DNA of 11,544 bases from Tepidisphaeraceae bacterium (GTDB lineage: Bacteria > Planctomycetota > Phycisphaerae > Tepidisphaerales > Tepidisphaeraceae): positions 1 through 11,544 of the forward strand of contig JANWHF010000087.1 in the NCBI GenBank assembly GCA_025450555.1. The letters are read 5' to 3'. The notes under the pieces are model-generated. The model was not told the DNA's origin. It did no database searches and saw only the letters and a program-made list of their open reading frames with translations. Position numbers and translations under genes: made by a program. Of this stretch, positions 11,543 to 11,544 are shown piece after piece. How positions within the stretch are numbered: the first letter of the stretch is position 1; each line of letters opens with the position of its first letter.

Positions 11543-11544
11543 AA

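Noticed and set aside
11233..11544. Minus-strand frame of 103 codons across the start of the discoidin-like gene
   Set aside because: It lies in a shifted frame over the well-supported signal peptide and beta-sandwich coding sequence, and is Arg-rich with no domain.

Overview
The window reads as a piece of a planctomycete chromosome. Three protein signatures typical of that phylum occur together: a PEP-CTERM sorting tail, an N-terminal LEPR-XLL-like motif on a giant secreted protein, and a DUF1559-type pseudopilin with a GFxxxE prepilin signal and an H-X9-D motif. Class and genus cannot be fixed from this sequence.

Layout. The left edge holds the 3' end of a plus-strand gene for a PEP-CTERM exported protein (to 229). 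A 189-bp convergent spacer follows. Everything else lies on the minus strand. In transcription order from the right edge there are: the last 12 codons of a probable upstream gene (ending 11504); a secreted discoidin-like (F5/8 type C-like) protein (11507-10854); a pseudopilin (10857-10009); an unrecognised membrane protein with two predicted membrane segments (10008-9109); a 215-nt gap with no convincing promoter; and a giant gene (8893-419) for a 2824-residue protein made of twenty DUF11-family beta domains and a C-terminal PKD-like domain.

The first four minus-strand genes are joined by ATGA overlaps or a direct TGA|ATG abutment, so they look like one translationally coupled unit. The giant gene has its own strong ribosome binding site and may be the last gene of that unit or separately expressed. 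Everything recognisable is exported, membrane-bound or linked to pseudopilin-type secretion, so this is a cell-surface locus. No substrate or enzymatic pathway is evident.

The main non-routine structures are two. First, the giant gene has a four-domain (A-B-C-D) higher-order repeat of about 1.6 kb, with its two best-matching units at the C-terminal end. Second, a 58-bp bipartite REP-like palindrome lies inside the apparent coding leader of the pseudopilin gene, and one possible start codon sits exactly on its edge. No tRNA, rRNA, CRISPR array, transposase or toxin-antitoxin gene was seen.
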